From the NCBI RefSeq assembly GCF_000344685.1, contig NW_006920423.1, forward strand, positions 342,856-365,595: a DNA stretch of 22,740 nucleotides, read 5' to 3'. The translations under genes were made by a program, and so were the position numbers. Position 1 is the stretch's first letter. Every line of letters starts with the position of its first letter. Under the pieces are notes generated by a model that made no database searches, was not told where the DNA came from, and saw only the letters and a program-made list of their open reading frames with translations. Positions 19,267 through 22,740 of the stretch are shown here, piece by piece. This stretch comes from Gloeophyllum trabeum ATCC 11539 (Eukaryota > Basidiomycota > Agaricomycetes > Gloeophyllales > Gloeophyllaceae).

Positions 19267-20595
19267 TTACAGCTCTGGAAGACCAGGGTGGGAGACACGA
19301 TCAACGATCATCCGGACTGCACTAGAAGGGCGGGAGTGTGCCACCTGAAGTTGGTCCATAGGTGGCGGATAAGTGCTGGGGTCAGCAGGGTCCTATAGCT
19401 CAGTGATGTCAATATAGCCTATGACATGTCTGCAAGGTGAGACTCACGTAGACCCTCTGAATTGTGATGGAGGAATTTAATGCCCGGACCGCCGCGGCAT
19501 CGGTGAGGTCTCGCTGGGACCTTTTTCTGCGCCAGACGATATATATTATGGATCCAGCTATCGCCGCTACACCCACCAAGGCGCCAACGACGCTCCCTGC
19601 AATGGCTCCTTTGTTCGTACCGCTTGGATCGGTGGGAGTACTGGTAGGGGCACTGGAGGTGGACATGGCCGATGTGGTTGTGGGCGATGTCATGGTCGTG
19701 GAAAAGGACGCCCTCACGCTGGCCGACACCGTCGTGAAGCTTGCTGAAGGCGTGGATTCCGGAGCGCCTTTCCCCATATGATGTCAGATTGGACTGTGGA
19801 ATGTCTACCATTTGACATATACCGTTATCATTTGCAGCGCCAGCCGCATCCCAATAGCCGTCCTGTGCTCAAGGGTGAGGTCACGACGCCGTACTTCGTT
19901 TCCAGCCACGCACATTAGGTTGTAAATATGCCCAGGCTGGAACGCTAGTACCAGGCGGTATCGGTTGGGGATACCTGTTGTTGGATAAGTGCAACGGCCG
20001 GAAATCACACAAAAGTCCGCACCCTTTCAAGGAAATGTCAGCAATTGAGCAGTTCGCCAGGAATGTCGACCAGTCGCTCAATCTACATAACATATTAGCC
20101 ATCGTCAGCGTTATTGTCTAGACGCTCACTGTGTCGGCACAGTACAGTTCTGGCAGGCGGCGCAGGCACTCAAGAGGTTATAAATCACGATAGTGCATAA
20201 GCAAGGCTTGACCGAAGCTGGTGCATCAACAGTATTGGCTTCATACTGACAGATACCAGGCACAAGAGAGGCTGTGAATTCGCGTGTCAGATATCAGCAA
20301 TTTTATTATACACAAATATGAGGGGCTAACCTTCGTTACCACATGCACTTATCAGATTCGCGGCAACTAGACAAGGACTCTGGCCCAGGGAGTTGAATGT
20401 CTACAGAAACATCACGGACTCCGTGGGCTTCTCTCCTTCGAATTTATGTGGTTCTGTACGCACCCACATGTACGTGTCGCATACAGCAGTTGTACTCCCC
20501 GGCACAGCCGCCTTCGTCATCGTATCGAATAAGAGTGAGACGATGATCCCGGCCATGGCCAACACGGCAGGGGCTGTCTTGCCTTTACCAAACAT
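19267..20595 (-). CDS. Single-pass surface protein of the NS-GQSPC type
   Basis: Eight exons: 20595-20464, 20400-20331, 20271-20130, 20082-20023, 19974-19914, 19862-19823, 19767-19448, 19392-19267, giving 316 residues with every phase consistent. The start at 20595 opens an N-terminal hydrophobic segment (about 9-24). The ectodomain contains NSLGQSPCLVAA, then KPCLCTIVIYNLLSACAACQNC, W-x4-LANC, and YPQPIPPGTSVPAWAYLQPN. These are landmarks I recognise from a widespread, unnamed family of agaricomycete membrane proteins. A GAPESTPS turn leads to a Ser/Thr/Pro-rich stalk, a membrane helix at about 223-247 (IAGSVVGALVGVAAIAGSII) and a basic VWRRKRSQR stop. The tail has YPPPMDQ and ends PGLPEL, the typical family C-terminus. 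Several introns show clean CTGAC branch sites (for example before 19768). Unrelated in sequence to the three PPxY paralogues but with the same overall layout. Function unknown. Confidence 0.86.
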
Positions 20596-21503
20596 CCTTG
20601 CCTGAGAGACAACTGGGAGGGGGAGCAAGAATATCGACTATGACACACGAGGTTGCTTCTATATTCCGCAGGGCGTCTATCTTTTCTGGTCTGCTCCCTG
20701 GTATGGCATCGGACGGCAAGCTAGCACGATGCCGGGTGAGGGACGAACAGAAAGCAACCATAGCAGCTGTTGGCATCAACGCCGGCGCTCCCTGTATGCC
20801 ACTCCAGAAATACCACCATGGCAGACCGCTCGTTAGGATTCCTGAATCATAAAGATCTGCAACTGTGTCAGCTCGGCCTACCTCCTCTCGAGACCATCAG
20901 TAAGGAATCAGGAGGCCGAAGGAAGGACTTTCGACACGGAATAAGCCAGGGTCGTAGCAGAGTTCCATAGAGCAAACGAAATAGCCGGACATCCTGTGCA
21001 TCTGTGACGGATGGGGCGTTAGCCTAGAGTAGTACAAGGCGCAAAGACGAACAGATAACGAATATAGCGCAATGATGCTGGGATCCCGCCCCACAGGGCA
21101 CGGAACCGTGTCAGCAGCAGTGACCACAGGTGCTCCTTTAATCGGGCGAGACGTGGATTTATAGACTTCTCAGGCTAAGACACCCTAGTACATCTTTGGA
21201 TTCTAGTTAGGACGCACTGGTACTTCGTAGCCTGAGGGTCTCGATCCTACCAAGTATATCAGGACACATGTCGTCACGGGCTGGATCTCTGGCATACGCC
21301 TTTAAGCAGTAGTACCCGATGCGACGGTAGCAGCACTGTTCGAATTCGCCGCTAGTTATTTTTAAGTTGATCTTCCTATGTATCAGTAACAGGGCAACTT
21401 GAATCAATTGACTCGAATGGCTAAACATATGCAAGCGCCCTGTCAGAGTTTGGTACGAAGTTGGACGAACTACGGAGACAGACACTCACCTGGAGACCTG
21501 CTA
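20596..21503. other. Region without a recognisable gene
   Basis: About 900 bases hold the upstream region of the 19267-20595 gene and then sequence I cannot assign. Frames such as 20598-20852 and 20770-20970 (plus) and 20897-21127 (minus) lack signal peptides, motifs and splice logic. An ATG at 20628 lies in frame upstream of the chosen start of the neighbouring gene and would add 11 residues. Confidence 0.4.
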
Positions 21504-21769
21504 CCTTGTCCTGCGATGAGGCGACGTCGACCACGCGAGTACACCCGAGGAAGAGGTTGAGAGCAAAGCGGGCGGTCTGCAAAGTGACCTTGCAGATATA
21601 TACACAGCCGCCGTGGGTCAACGCTCCAGCATTATGTAGCGGCGGGGCTCCTGAACTTCGCCTGCCTCGAGATATTGATGGCCACAAGGGTCGTTCCTCT
21701 GTGATCCACGACGTCCAACTTGTACCCGATTCAGACGGCGCGTGCAATATTGACATTGTCATGCTGAGG
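21504..21769 (-). repeat. Orphan copy of the 17020-18508 gene's 5' flank
   Basis: Resembles 18518-18781 over its whole length, in the same orientation, with scattered substitutions and small gaps. This copy reads GTATATATCTGCAAGG on the minus strand, where the copy next to the gene reads GTACGTATCTGCAAGG, so it keeps a TATA-like core that the gene-linked copy lacks. Beyond 21504 on its downstream side there is no signal peptide or VSW-GG exon, so no gene copy follows. It is either a leftover of a deleted paralogue or a dispersed repeat. A run of about ten C residues lies just beyond it at 21770-21780. Confidence 0.68.
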
Positions 21770-21887
21770 ACCCCCCCCCCTGTAACAGCCTACTGGCAGA
21801 CAGGACCTCAGCGTTGACATATGCTTTGGACTCGAACGCGGAAACAAGGTGACGAATGCTGTAGACATGGCCCGACAACCCATTTCC

Positions 21888-22305
21888 TACAGCCATTTGC
21901 AGATCGATGGGCGCACTTCTTGACAGCCGTTTGCAGATTGATGGGCCCCCTTTTCAAAAATCATTTACAGTCGGACCACGTCGGACAAGTAATTATGAGT
22001 CCCCGAGAGAGGGAAATCAGACCATCTGGACTTCCCCACCTTCCTCCGACGTCCCTGGCACCCACTCCGACCCACTCCGACTATACGCGATTTTCTGAAT
22101 TGGTGGTCTATCGATCTGCAAACGGCTGGAAAAAATCATTTACAGTCGGACCACGTCGGACAAGTAATTTCAAGTCCCCGAGAGACAGAAATCAGACCAT
22201 CTGGACTTCTCTACCTTCTTCCGACGTCCCTGGCACCCACTCCGACCCACTCCGACTATACGTGGTTTTCTGAATTGATGGTCTATCGATCTGCAAACGG
22301 CTGTA
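21888..22305. mobile_element. TA-flanked inverted-repeat element with internal duplications
   Basis: The left end at 21890 reads CAGCCATTTGCAGATCGATGG. The right end, read inversely from 22303, is CAGCCGTTTGCAGATCGATAG; 19 of 21 bases agree. Both ends abut TA (21888-21889 and 22304-22305), as expected for Tc1/mariner-like insertions. The left terminus is repeated at 21924-21944, and the interior is a 175-base tandem duplication that includes the right terminus. There is no transposase, so it would be a non-autonomous relic. Long open frames across it (21821-22273, 21907-22098) encode repeated peptides only because the DNA is repeated. Confidence 0.6.
21956..22303. repeat. 175-base tandem duplication
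   Basis: Unit 1 is about 21956-22130 and unit 2 about 22131-22303; matching positions are offset by exactly 175 bases at both ends (AAAAATCATT at 21956 and 22131, AACGGCTG at 22121 and 22296). The copies differ at few positions, for example CCACCTTCCTCC versus CTACCTTCTTCC, so the duplication is fairly young. Each unit contains the internal direct repeat CACTCCGACC-CACTCCGACT. Confidence 0.9.
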
Positions 22306-22318
22306 ACATTACTATCAT

Positions 22319-22353
22319 TGAGGGGGTTCTGCAAATTTTGCAGAACCCCCTCA
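22319..22353. repeat. Perfect 35-base palindrome (17-base arms, 1-base centre)
   Basis: The left arm TGAGGGGGTTCTGCAAA is followed by a single T and then its exact inverse complement. It lies 14 bases beyond the right end of the TA-flanked element. In DNA this would form a cruciform and in RNA a very stable hairpin. In a fungal setting it is not a bacterial-type terminator; two terminal repeats of a mobile element fused head to head are more likely. Confidence 0.9.
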
Positions 22354-22441
22354 CCCCCTTATATCTCATTCCACACTCAACCAAAAAATGTTGGGTAAGC
22401 TCAGGCAGGTATATATACACTAGAATAGACCCTCTGCCAAG

Positions 22442-22740
22442 TCAGAATGGGAATATCTGCTGTGGTTGAAGAGAGGGAGAGAAAACGGGTCCTGTAGGCC
22501 ATGGGAAAGAAACAGTGTCCACTAGATCTCTCATGATGCTCACAACGGACTGCAGCGGAATGGCTTGGGGTATCATTAATATGCTGTCTACAGTACAATA
22601 CACCAGCCCGATAGAGTAAATAACGAGCGTGTCGAGATAGAGAGGCAACTTTGCACATCTCCCGGGCCCATATCGTGACAAAAGCGTGACATCGCTCGCG
22701 GCGAGATCCCACTGTGACCGCATGTGACACCTTTTTGCAG
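22442..22740 (-). other. Possible fragment of a membrane protein at the window edge
   Basis: A minus-strand open frame (93 codons from an ATG at 22723, stop at 22442) contains a hydrophobic stretch, LPLYLDTLVIYSIGLVYCTVDSILMI, shown here only in part as LDTLVIYSIGLVYC. It weakly recalls multi-pass fungal membrane proteins of the DUF6533 kind. The frame may continue beyond the window as an upstream exon, or be a relic. A TATATATAC stretch lies just downstream at about 22411-22419. Evidence is thin. Confidence 0.2.

Noticed and set aside
21821..22273. 150-codon open frame with repeated peptide
   Set aside because: The peptide repeat follows from the 175-base DNA duplication; no coding signal otherwise.
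22319..22353. Hairpin as a rho-independent terminator
   Set aside because: The window is eukaryotic and no U-run follows; a transposon-end palindrome fits better.

Overview
The window looks like nuclear DNA of a basidiomycete, most likely a wood-decay agaricomycete (polypore type). The protein-coding genes are cut by many short introns of about 48 to 90 bases (one of 162) with GTNNGT donors, CTNAC/CTNAT-like branch sites and YAG acceptors. They include a mitochondrial Obg-type GTPase, an ER signal peptidase and a fungal cytochrome P450. I assembled every spliced model by hand, matching reading frame and intron phase and comparing paralogues within the window. No RNA gene or CRISPR array was seen.

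Layout, left to right. (1) 892-3915 holds three small genes, two on minus and one on plus, that encode one family of secreted six-cysteine proteins of about 96-101 residues. All three have introns at the same two places. (2) 4572-7756 is a housekeeping pair, SEC11 (minus) and MTG2 (plus), head to head across 325 bases. (3) 7995-9507 (minus) is the first of three paralogous single-pass cell-surface proteins; 9764-10037 may hold a tiny secreted protein. (4) 10384-12639 (minus) is a cytochrome P450 that appears to be decaying. (5) 12640-14850 has no convincing gene but carries a 510-base MITE-like element with inverted ends and an exact 8-base target duplication. (6) 15018-16580 (plus) and 17020-18508 (minus) are the second and third surface-protein paralogues, tail to tail. 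(7) 19267-20595 (minus) is a different single-pass surface protein built of eight exons. (8) 20596-22740 is repeat-rich: an orphan copy of the 5' flank of the 17020-18508 gene, a TA-flanked inverted-repeat element with a 175-base tandem duplication, and a perfect hairpin.

The accessory theme is the cell surface: three small disulfide-rich secreted proteins, and four single-pass membrane proteins with N-terminal ectodomains, Ser/Thr-rich stalks and cytoplasmic tails. The three paralogous receptors-like proteins share exon structure almost base for base, and each tail carries a PPxY motif, the kind of peptide bound by WW domains of Rsp5/Nedd4 ubiquitin ligases. This is the strongest candidate here for a poorly described system: a local cluster of surface proteins that could be turned over by ubiquitin. 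The motif and the gene structures are seen in the sequence; the function is inference.
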